Assembly (NCBI GenBank): GCA_031431195.1
Contig: JANPCU010000175.1
Coordinates: 1-5,826, forward strand
DNA: 5,826 nucleotides
Origin: TH-plancto1 sp031431195
GTDB taxonomy: Bacteria > Planctomycetota > Planctomycetia > Planctomycetales > Planctomycetaceae
Reading direction: 5' to 3'
Below are positions 1 to 5,792 of the stretch, piece after piece. The translations under genes and the position numbers were made by a program. Numbering within the stretch: the first letter of the stretch is position 1; every line of letters begins with the position of its first letter. The notes beneath the pieces were generated by a model. It made no database searches. It was not told where the DNA came from and saw only the letters and a list, made by a program, of their open reading frames with translations.

Positions 1-160
1 AAATCGCCCGTCTACGGGTTTGTAATTGTATGATGTAAACAAAACTAATTTTTGAGTATTTCATGCTTCTACCTCTAATTATGTACCCAATACTGCAGAT
101 GACTTGTTTTACTTGCAATTCATCCTTCACTTTATCAATAGTTAACGCTGAGATATCCGA
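1..160. other. AT-rich non-coding left flank
   Basis: By my count this stretch is about one third G+C, clearly lower than the rest of the window, which looks well above 50%. Short open frames cross it, but none has a convincing ribosome site or a recognisable protein. A small hairpin with arms CCCG (7-10) and CGGG (15-18) around a four-base loop is followed by TTT. It could be the remnant of a terminator for a gene to the left, but it is too short to call. The AT-rich part ends just before a run of ten C at 166-175. It may be ordinary promoter-bearing intergenic DNA or the edge of an acquired segment; the sequence does not decide. Confidence 0.5.
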
Positions 161-181
161 TCCCACCCCCCCCCCGAACTC

Positions 182-320
182 GGCGCCCTCCGCGCCCTCT
201 GCGTTTTCACTCCGCTCGTCCTCGCGTTCGCGGTGTCCCCTGCGGATGTCGCGAGCCTCGTGTGAATATTGGCCTTGGATTTTGGTTGCCAACTTTCCTG
301 ACGCACACACTCTGATGCGT
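182..320 (-). repeat. Composite intergenic repeat, copy 1
   Basis: Read on the - strand, this segment has three blocks in order. Block 1 is GTGTGTGCGTCAGGAAAGT (310 down to 292). Block 2 is CAGGGG (242 down to 237). Block 3 is a GAAAACGCAGAGG motif starting at 208 and running into degenerate 9-base units of the ACGCAGAGG / GCGCGGAGG type. The same blocks occur in the same order on the + strand near 5578-5705, with 83 bases here and 85 there between blocks 1 and 3. An inverted pair, ACGCA (301-305) and TGCGT (316-320), lies at its right end. Short ORFs across it on both strands are best read as by-products of the repeat. Degenerate ACGCAGAGG arrays are, to my knowledge, common in planctomycete intergenic DNA. 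Their function is unknown. Confidence 0.6.
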
Positions 321-354
321 TAGACTCTGCCATGACGGGAGGCGTGTGGGAGTT

Positions 355-395
355 CAGCCTTTCGGTTGCATTGGGGCAGCCTAAAGGCTGGCCCC
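355..395 (+). repeat. Tandem hairpins upstream of the DUF455 gene
   Basis: There are two adjacent stem-loops. The first has CAGCC (355-359) pairing with GGTTG (364-368), with one G-T pair. The second has GGGG (373-376) plus CAGCC (377-381), loop TAAA, then GGCTG (386-390), one unpaired G and CCCC (392-395). The second is stable and lies only 23 bases before the preferred start codon at 419. If transcribed, it would be a structured leader that could influence translation or mRNA stability. It could equally be a dispersed palindromic repeat, as its CAGCCTAAAGGCTG core resembles intergenic repeats I associate with planctomycetes. There is no following T run, so it is not a typical terminator. 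Confidence 0.55.
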
Positions 396-408
396 CCACT
401 GGAGCCAC

Positions 409-414
409 AGAGGA
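409..414 (+). promoter_or_regulatory. Ribosome binding site deciding the DUF455 gene start
   Basis: AGAGGA lies four bases before the ATG at 419. The upstream in-frame ATG at 332 has no comparable purine-rich site, and starting there would translate through the hairpin repeat at 373-395. This site supports 419 as the true start. Confidence 0.6.
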
Positions 415-418
415 ACTG

Positions 419-1240
419 ATGGAACTGCGAGCCTTTGCCGAGCGGATCCTGTTGTCGCCTTCGATCGAGGCGAAGCTGGAACTATTGGACGGACCGATCG
501 AGGATCAGGCACCGGGGCTGGCGATGCGGATTGAGACACCCGCTCGGGAGGAGAAGTTGCAGTTTGCAGCCCCGCGCACGACGCCCTCGATGCCGCATCC
601 GCTAGCGTTCGGAGAGGAGTACAAGCGGGCGGTCGCACATCACATCATGGCCAATCACGAGTTGCAGGCATTGGAGGTCATGGCTTGGGTGCTGCTCGCC
701 TTTCCCGAGGCCCCGTCCGAGTTCCGGACTGGCATCGCGGGCGTGATGGCCGATGAGCAGCGGCATACGCGGATGCACATGGAGCGAGCGTCACGGCTCG
801 GGCTGGAGTTCGGGCAACTGCCGGTAAACTGTTATATCTGGAAGCAGACGCGGACGTTTGTGACGCTGCTCGATTACATCGCCGTCTTGCCATTGGTGTT
901 TGAGGCCAGGAACCTGGACCACACGCTGGAACTGGAAGCGACGTTCCAAGCGGTCGGCGATCCGAGAAGTGCCGCACTCATGCGGCGGATTCATGAGGAT
1001 GAGATCGAGCATGTGGCGTTTGGAATGCACTGGCTGCGGATGCTGAAGGCTCCCTCACAGACCGAGTGGGAGGCTTACTGTGCTCATTTGAAGTGGCCGA
1101 TGAGTGCGACCAAGTCCTACGGTGATGAGTTTCAGCGGGAGGCACGCTTGCGGTCTGGGATGAAGGACGACTTCATCGACCACATTCAGGCGCTTTTGCC
1201 ATCGACGATGGGTCACCCCGGAAAGGGCAAACATGTTTGA
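419..1240 (+). CDS. DUF455 family ferritin-like (putative diiron) protein
   Basis: This is a 273-residue cytoplasmic protein of the DUF455 family (Pfam PF04305), which belongs to the ferritin-like four-helix superfamily. No reaction is established for the family. Residues that could bind two metal ions are visible in the expected order: H80/E81 in the ANHELQALE helix, E113-x-x-H116 in DEQRHTRMH, E162 in FEARNLD, and E195-x-x-H198 in HEDEIEHVAFG. That pair of E-x-x-H motifs plus further Glu residues is the classic diiron pattern. The N-terminus (MELRAFAERILLSPSIEAKL) matches how the family normally begins, and AGAGGA precedes it. An in-frame ATG at 332 would add 29 residues encoded by repeat DNA, so I reject it. 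The stop overlaps the next gene by 8 bases, implying co-transcription and probably translational coupling. The family assignment is strong. An oxygenase, oxidase or metal-handling role would only be inference from the fold. Confidence 0.9.
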   Translation: MELRAFAERILLSPSIEAKLELLDGPIEDQAPGLAMRIETPAREEKLQFAAPRTTPSMPHPLAFGEEYKRAVAHHIMANHELQALEVMAWVLLAFPEAPSEFRTGIAGVMADEQRHTRMHMERASRLGLEFGQLPVNCYIWKQTRTFVTLLDYIAVLPLVFEARNLDHTLELEATFQAVGDPRSAALMRRIHEDEIEHVAFGMHWLRMLKAPSQTEWEAYCAHLKWPMSATKSYGDEFQREARLRSGMKDDFIDHIQALLPSTMGHPGKGKHV

Positions 1241-1580
1241 GCATAAGGGAGAAGAGATTCTGTCCCGCTCCGAGTTTCTACTCCGACTGCTGCGCAGCGT
1301 CTGTGTCACGCTGCTGATTGTTGTAGTGTCACTCGCGATCGGCAGCGGGGGATACCACTACTTCGAAGGCCTGAAGTGGATCGACGCACTGTTGAATGCG
1401 ACGATGATCTTGACGGGGATGGGACCAGAAACCGAGTTGGAACATGACAGTGGTAAACTGTTCGCAACGTTCTACGCCCTCTACAGCGGCATCGCGTTTT
1501 TGACGATCATGGCCGTCCTACTGGCTCCGGTCATCCACCGGGCGTTGCACCGGTTTCATTTGGATGATGAAGAGGAGTAG
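1233..1580 (+). CDS. Small two-helix membrane protein with an ion-channel-like pore loop
   Basis: This 115-residue protein has the layout of a 2TM ion channel subunit. A short charged N-terminus is followed by helix 1 at about residues 18-38. A pore-helix-like segment spans about 48-60 (WIDALLNATMILTGMGP), and helix 2 spans about 76-101, followed by an acidic tail ending DDEEE. Where potassium channels carry a TVGYG-type selectivity filter, this protein has T61-G-M-G-P65. The fold may therefore be related while potassium selectivity is not supported. Similar small proteins tend to be annotated as 'two pore domain potassium channel family' or hypothetical. AAGGG five bases before the ATG, within the end of the DUF455 gene, is a good ribosome site. 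The 8-base overlap with the DUF455 gene indicates an operon. That it is an integral inner-membrane protein is secure; channel activity is not. Confidence 0.8.
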   Translation: MFEHKGEEILSRSEFLLRLLRSVCVTLLIVVVSLAIGSGGYHYFEGLKWIDALLNATMILTGMGPETELEHDSGKLFATFYALYSGIAFLTIMAVLLAPVIHRALHRFHLDDEEE

Positions 1581-1585
1581 CTGTC

Positions 1586-1684
1586 AGCCATCAGCATTCA
1601 GCCAGAATGTCGCTGAGGCGAATCGATGGACAAGCTCCGACGACTTCTTTCTGGCTGATCGCTGAGTGCTAATCGCTGATGGCT
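1586..1684. repeat. Nested inverted repeat between convergent genes
   Basis: The outer arms are AGCCATCAGC (1586-1595) and GCTGATGGCT (1675-1684), a perfect 10-base pair. The inner arms are TCAGCCAGAA (1598-1607) and TTCTGGCTGA (1649-1658), also perfect. The left arms are separated by 2 bases but the right arms by 16. The extra right-hand bases come from a direct repeat, ATCGCTGA at 1658-1665 and again at 1672-1679. The element fills the 110-base gap between a + strand gene ending at 1580 and a - strand gene ending at 1691. It is followed by TTTT on the + strand (1684-1687). It could act as a bidirectional terminator, or it may be a dispersed palindromic element; both are inferences. Confidence 0.65.
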
Positions 1685-1690
1685 TTTCCC

Positions 1691-3871
1691 TCAATCGACC
1701 ATCCGTCCCCCGGGATTCTTGATGATCTCTTCGAAGATGTCGGTCAGTCGCTGTTCGTACTCAGCCGGGTTGCCTGAGCCACGAGGGCTCTGTCCCGCTT
1801 TGTCGGACTTGGCCAACCGTGACATCCGATCCATAAAGTTGTAGTCGGTCCCCAGTCCGATACCGACCGGATAGACGACGGTGTTCTGATCTTCAAACAT
1901 GGCCGCCTGCATCAACGCCGAGTTCAGCCACTTGTAGTCACTGGCGTAGTAATCTGTGTTCGGATTGGTGGAAATGTAGCTGTTGATAGTTCCTGTTGAG
2001 GACTGCCAGGCATTCGGGACTCCATCGGTGAGCAACACCACGACCTTCTTGGCGAATGACCGTCCCTGTCCCCCCTGTGAGGTCGGCTTGAGATGAGCCC
2101 GGGCGGCGATCAGCCCGGCTTCGATGGCGGTCGTGGCTCCGATATCTGAGACCGCTTGCAGGGTCGTACAACTCACCATCGCATTGGTGTAGTTACTCGT
2201 CAGCGACTGCACGAGGACGGGGGCGTGGTCACTGTCGAGTCCGTCGAACGAAATGATCGCCACGCGGTCCCCGGCTCCGGCAGAGAGCCCGGCATTGCGG
2301 TCCTTGACGATCTTCAGTGCGGCAATCAGCGATCGGCGGCAAGCGTGCATCGGCTGCTCGCGCGGAGGGAAACTGAACGTGCCGCCAGCAGTCGACTCGT
2401 TATGGAATGAACAATAGGGACTCTGAACCGAGAGTTGAGTCTTGGTGCCGACACTCGGCTGGGCGTTGCCACTCCCGGTGTCTACATCGGGACTACGGTC
2501 ATTTCCGAAATCGAGAATGAACTGGGTGTAGGTCAGGTAGCCGATCTTGTTTTGGCCGCCACTCATATCGGTCCAGTCAATCCAGGCCGGATTGGAGAAC
2601 GTGAACTTGTTGGGATTATTATAGCCCCAGAAGTTGTCGCCATCGATAGTCGGAGGCACCCAAACCTGTGCCGTGCTGCCGAGTCGAGGCACACCGGGCA
2701 ACGTCCCACTGGTCGTGTAGGGAACGTACCCCGTCACGAGTTCCGCCACCGATGTGATGAGGGGAGCGGCCAAGCCGTAGCTGGCAGCGATTCGAGGCTG
2801 ACGCCGCCTGCCGCGAACTGCGATCTGTGGCGCTGCGGCTCCTGTCCCCGGCAGGTACTGCCCGAGCGGTGGCTCAGGGGGGGGAGGAGGGGGTGGATCG
2901 CCGCCGCCACCACCGCCTCCTCCACCACCATCGTCTGGCGGATCAATCGGGGGAGGCGCAATCCCCACAGCTGGGCAGTACATCACATAATCAATGTACT
3001 TCTCCCAATACCCGTAGTTCGTCGTTGAGTTTGGCGTCGGCTTGGCAGTCGGCATCAACTCCGCAATCTGGTTGTCGATGATCCAACTGTAGGCTTTGAC
3101 CCGCCGCGTCGCCTCGGTGTCGGAGGCTGCGATCCGGTACAGAGCAGCGATCGACGCATCGGCGAGCGGGCCATTGTCCTTGGTCATTTCGGCATAGGCG
3201 TAGCTGTCTGCGGGAACTCCGAGCGGCTCGCCGAGGTGTTGCGATATCCCTGGATAAGTTCCAAAGCCCAGATCGGTGTACAGATCCTGGATTAACGGTG
3301 TCGCCACATTCGGATAGCCGGATGATGCGTACAGCCCGTTAATCGTGCGGGTGGCCCATTGGGGCTCGGTGTCGTCGTTCATCGACCCACTGGTGTCAAC
3401 GACGAATACGATGTCTCGTGGGTTGAGCATGGCGGTCGCGTGGGAGCTGGAGTCGAACTTGTTTTGCCCGATCACGGGGGCAAAGAAGAACGGCTTATCG
3501 GTCACTCGCGTGAAGACTCGAATGGCGTTGACGCCGGTCGAGGTCTCGACAAAAGACTTGCTGACGAAATCAAACCGCCCGAATCTCACATCGGCATTGG
3601 GGACCACCACGGGTGATCCCGCAGCACGGTGTCGTCCGGCAAAGTCTTGAGCGACGGTCCGGGCCACAGCTTCCCCTTCCCCCAGGCTCATGACTCCAGC
3701 CAGGGCGGCGGAATCGGCGGCGTTCTGCAACTCCCCCTTGGTGAGTGTCATGTAGCCGACATCCACCGTGAACGCGACAAACGCAAAGACGAAGACCATC
3801 AGCACTGCGGCTAGAACGAGAATAGCGCCCTTGCGGTGCGAGGCGGCTGGTTGTGACGGGATTGTTCGCAT
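1691..3871 (-). CDS. TadG-like pseudopilin/von Willebrand factor A protein with long insertion
   Basis: This 726-residue protein is anchored by one N-terminal helix, with the rest predicted outside the cytoplasm. Residues 13-41 (RKGAILVLAAVLMVFV and onward to DVGYM), followed by ELQNAADSAALAG, are the signature of the putative Flp pilus-assembly TadE/G-like domain (PF13400). A VWA domain begins at about 153 with a metal-binding MIDAS motif, D159-T-S161-G-S163. Its remaining parts appear only from about 510: GDRVAIISFDG, the threonine of GATTAIEAG (T580/T581) and the aspartate of LLTDGVPN (D616). The roughly 345 residues between include ten glycines (315-324) then D and seven prolines (326-332). 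The mature part has four cysteines (299, 487, 511, 568), so disulfides are possible. Starting at ATG 3871 puts 13 residues before the helix, as usual in this family. The TTG at 3976 would add 35 residues and lacks a ribosome site. The SD at 3871 is weak (GAGAA). No other tad genes are in the window, so pilus function is unproven. Confidence 0.88.
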   Translation of the reverse strand: MRTIPSQPAASHRKGAILVLAAVLMVFVFAFVAFTVDVGYMTLTKGELQNAADSAALAGVMSLGEGEAVARTVAQDFAGRHRAAGSPVVVPNADVRFGRFDFVSKSFVETSTGVNAIRVFTRVTDKPFFFAPVIGQNKFDSSSHATAMLNPRDIVFVVDTSGSMNDDTEPQWATRTINGLYASSGYPNVATPLIQDLYTDLGFGTYPGISQHLGEPLGVPADSYAYAEMTKDNGPLADASIAALYRIAASDTEATRRVKAYSWIIDNQIAELMPTAKPTPNSTTNYGYWEKYIDYVMYCPAVGIAPPPIDPPDDGGGGGGGGGGDPPPPPPPEPPLGQYLPGTGAAAPQIAVRGRRRQPRIAASYGLAAPLITSVAELVTGYVPYTTSGTLPGVPRLGSTAQVWVPPTIDGDNFWGYNNPNKFTFSNPAWIDWTDMSGGQNKIGYLTYTQFILDFGNDRSPDVDTGSGNAQPSVGTKTQLSVQSPYCSFHNESTAGGTFSFPPREQPMHACRRSLIAALKIVKDRNAGLSAGAGDRVAIISFDGLDSDHAPVLVQSLTSNYTNAMVSCTTLQAVSDIGATTAIEAGLIAARAHLKPTSQGGQGRSFAKKVVVLLTDGVPNAWQSSTGTINSYISTNPNTDYYASDYKWLNSALMQAAMFEDQNTVVYPVGIGLGTDYNFMDRMSRLAKSDKAGQSPRGSGNPAEYEQRLTDIFEEIIKNPGGRMVD

Positions 3872-4088
3872 GGGGTTCTCGTCGCAAAACGACCGGTGAG
3901 GGCGAGAAAGAACGACCTCACTGAACCCTAGTTTGAAGGCCGAGTGGGGCAACCGGAGTTTGTGAGTGTCTGACAATACATGTGACGATCGAAGTGGTCA
4001 CAGGCAGTTTTGCCATAGAGATGATTGTGCCACGTATAAGTAGTAAACCGATTCAACGGGTTATCCCGAAACGTCCGAGGAATTCTCT

Positions 4089-4127
4089 GTCACTCCCGGC
4101 AGCGGGTCAATCTGTTGGTCCCGTGAC
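4089..4127 (-). terminator. Possible hairpin terminator after the DUF1598-like gene
   Basis: Immediately after the stop codon of the upstream - strand gene, GTCAC (read on - from 4127) can pair with GTGAC ending at 4089. Inside it CCCG pairs with CGGG (4095-4098 with 4103-4106, four-base loop). No T run follows on the - strand (AGAGAATTCC), so it is not a classic intrinsic terminator. It lies in the 256-base gap (3872-4127) that must also hold any separate promoter for the TadG/VWA gene. I saw no promoter there that I would call. A smaller inverted repeat, GGCA/TGCC around GTTT, lies near 4003-4014. Confidence 0.3.
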
Positions 4128-5474
4128 TCAATCATTCCACGGTCGTGTCTCATGCCGTGCGGGGAGCTGATTGACAGATCCCTCTTTCAGAGCGGTCGTC
4201 TGTGAAATCACTGCGTCCGCGTTGAGCTCCACTCCCCCGACCAGCCCCAGCACGGTCCGACCGACACGGTTTGTCGCAGCCACCGAGTCGACCCCGGAAG
4301 GAACTGGATAGGTCCGGGTGGGCCATGACTTCGCATCACCCAGGACGAGAGGCTGCCACTGAATTGACTCATCCAATTGATGTCGGCGAATCAGCGTGCA
4401 GATCACCATCCAGTCGAACAGGTTTTGCAACTCGGCAAACGAGGGATTTGCCACGGCCAATTCCGGGATCTGCTCCGTGAATTTCTGGACGAACTTGGTC
4501 GTGCCCAGTTTGTTGGAAGATGTGTTGGAACGCTCTCCTTGAGAGTTGGTGAATTCGTCCTGTCCCAGTAGTTGCAGTCGTTGCCCTGACAAGTGATACA
4601 GCGACCGGTCGGCATTGGCCTCGATCGGATCATACAACGGCACAAACCACCAGCGGCTCGATGCCGCATCGCCCAGCCGCATTAACGATAAATGGCTCAC
4701 CACTCCGCGTACGCCAGACGGGTCTTTGCCGAGGGCGATCCGCTTCATTCGTAGATCGGCTTCAACGAGCACCACCGCGAAGTGAGAGTTCTGGGGGACA
4801 CCGCTGACCGTGATGACTTGACGGCCCAGCCGGGATGCCATTCGGTCAAACAGTTGCCCGACTGTTTCCGGAGTGGCCACCTGATTCTGGCTGGTGAAGG
4901 CATTAAACGCCGTCAGCCCCTCCTGGGTCGGATCGATGGAACAGCTCACGTAGGTGCTTCCGGAGTTGACTGTGCGCCAGGCCACCAGGAGGTCTTCCAG
5001 ATTCAGCACCGGTCGGCCCGAGGTGACCCCACGCAGGCGACCTTGCAGGTCGGGCGAGAATCCTTCCGCGGGACCGACCAGCGCCAGGTCGTGCGCCTCT
5101 CGGTCCACAACCAAGTAATCGATTCGCGTCAAACCCGCCAGGTATCTCAGTTCGGCGGGAGCCTCACCGCCCGCTTTCGCAATCACTGCCAACTGTGAAT
5201 CCAGTTGTTTCAAGGAGACTCGCCGTGACACAGACGACATCGCCAGCGGCTCTAGCCGATTGGAGGCCACATACGCCTGTTGCCGCTTTTTGGTGGCAGC
5301 TGCGGACTCTTTGAGTGGGACGATGGTCGACACGACACCGTCCGCGTCGATGCGAATACCGCCGATCCCATTGTTGCCATTCCCCCCGCCATTATTCTGA
5401 GCGGGGGCAACGCGGCCCCCTGCGGAGATGGCCAGGCACAGGCAAATCCCACTGAGAACTGTTCGCAAGGGCAT
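4128..5474 (-). CDS. Secreted DUF1598-like planctomycete protein of unknown function
   Basis: This 448-residue exported protein has no known activity. Residues 1-26 (MPLRTVLSGICLCLAISAGG then RVAPAQ) form a signal peptide with likely cleavage at the APA-Q region. No proper lipobox precedes C11 or C13, so it is probably not a lipoprotein. A Gly/Asn-rich linker (27-40) follows, then a GGIRIDADGVV motif. The middle holds LTRIDYLVVD, LVGPAEGF and PVLNLEDLLVAWR (about 115-167). Residues about 220-370 carry the features I associate with DUF1598 (PF07643): VPQNSHFAVVLVEADLRMKR, RWWFVPLYDP, GQDEF and a final FAELQNLFDWMVICTLIRRH. Assignment is from recall of the family, not a search. ATG 5474 is chosen because GGAG lies six bases upstream and it places the signal peptide at the N-terminus. 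The GTG at 5507 has no ribosome site and adds 11 polar residues. The TadG/VWA gene lies downstream on the same strand. Confidence 0.85.
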   Translation of the reverse strand: MPLRTVLSGICLCLAISAGGRVAPAQNNGGGNGNNGIGGIRIDADGVVSTIVPLKESAAATKKRQQAYVASNRLEPLAMSSVSRRVSLKQLDSQLAVIAKAGGEAPAELRYLAGLTRIDYLVVDREAHDLALVGPAEGFSPDLQGRLRGVTSGRPVLNLEDLLVAWRTVNSGSTYVSCSIDPTQEGLTAFNAFTSQNQVATPETVGQLFDRMASRLGRQVITVSGVPQNSHFAVVLVEADLRMKRIALGKDPSGVRGVVSHLSLMRLGDAASSRWWFVPLYDPIEANADRSLYHLSGQRLQLLGQDEFTNSQGERSNTSSNKLGTTKFVQKFTEQIPELAVANPSFAELQNLFDWMVICTLIRRHQLDESIQWQPLVLGDAKSWPTRTYPVPSGVDSVAATNRVGRTVLGLVGGVELNADAVISQTTALKEGSVNQLPARHETRPWND

Positions 5475-5480
5475 GGCACG

Positions 5481-5484
5481 CTCC
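5481..5484 (-). promoter_or_regulatory. Ribosome binding site deciding the DUF1598-like gene start
   Basis: On the - strand GGAG lies six bases before the ATG at 5474. The alternative GTG at 5507 is preceded by an AT-rich sequence with no such site, so the shorter protein is preferred. Upstream, TAAGAT (read on -, around 5525) resembles a -10 box, but no clear -35 box is spaced correctly, so I do not call a promoter. Confidence 0.55.
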
Positions 5485-5577
5485 GAAGAATCAGCGGACT
5501 TCTCCACAATTCGATGAACCTAATCTTATCAAGAATTACGCGGAGACGCAGTGTCGATGGCATGGACAGAGTGGCGT

Positions 5578-5705
5578 GTGTGTGCGTCAGGAAAGTCAGC
5601 AGAGGTTGACCACGGCTCTCCGGCCACCACTCCCCAGGGGTGCGGCACGGTCAGACGCTCCACCGAGCGCAGCGGAAGTTTGAAACGCAGAGGACGCAGC
5701 GCGGC
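5578..5705 (+). repeat. Composite intergenic repeat, copy 2
   Basis: This is the + strand counterpart of the repeat at 182-320. Block 1, GTGTGTGCGTCAGGAAAGT (5578-5596), is identical over 19 bases. Block 2 is CAGGGG (5635-5640). Block 3 is AGCGGAAGTTTGAAACGCAG (5671-5690) followed by AGGACGCAGC, matching AGCGGAGTGAAAACGCAGAGG in the other copy with small gaps. Blocks 1 and 3 are 85 bases apart here and 83 in copy 1. Sequence between the blocks has diverged. The two copies face each other across the four genes, but no transposase or target-site duplication is seen, so I treat them as dispersed intergenic repeats rather than transposon ends. Confidence 0.6.
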
Positions 5706-5732
5706 TCTGCCGCAACCGACGTTGAGGAAAGG

Positions 5733-5792
5733 GGTGTCGGCCTTCGATCGGCTGGTGGTGTTCAACGCCATCGCCTTCGAAGGACCGACACC
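5733..5792. repeat. Long imperfect hairpin
   Basis: GGTGTCGGCCTTCGA (5733-5747) pairs with TCGAAGGACCGACACC (5777-5792), with a single extra A in the right arm. Inside, GGTGGTG (5754-5760) pairs with CGCCATC (5766-5772) around a TTCAA loop, allowing G-T pairs. The whole folds into a 60-base rod. No T run follows on either side, so it is not a classic intrinsic terminator. It could be a terminator for a gene beyond the right edge, a structured RNA element, or one copy of a dispersed palindromic repeat. Confidence 0.6.

Noticed and set aside
63..408. Short open frames of 86 (+) and 88 (-) codons at the left end
   Set aside because: They span the C run and the composite repeat, and the - strand one also crosses the hairpin before the DUF455 gene; no recognisable protein is present.
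2435..3028. A 197-codon + strand open frame antisense to the TadG/VWA gene
   Set aside because: It lies wholly opposite a well-supported gene, its protein is basic and domain-free, and part of it is the complement of the Gly/Pro runs; high GC gives such long antisense frames by chance.
4002..4036. Sigma-54 promoter suggested by TGGCAC on the - strand before the TadG/VWA gene
   Set aside because: The required TTGC-type element at the correct distance is missing.
4782..5198. A 138-codon + strand open frame opposite the DUF1598-like gene
   Set aside because: It is antisense to a gene with clear family features and a signal peptide, and shows no domain or start signal of its own.
182..5705. A composite transposon bounded by the inverted composite repeats
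   Set aside because: No transposase, integrase or target-site duplication is present, the copies are diverged between blocks, and the enclosed genes look like ordinary chromosomal genes.
5538..5705. CRISPR-like array from repeated ACGCAGAGG units
   Set aside because: Units are about 9 bases, degenerate and directly adjacent without unique spacers, and no cas gene is present.
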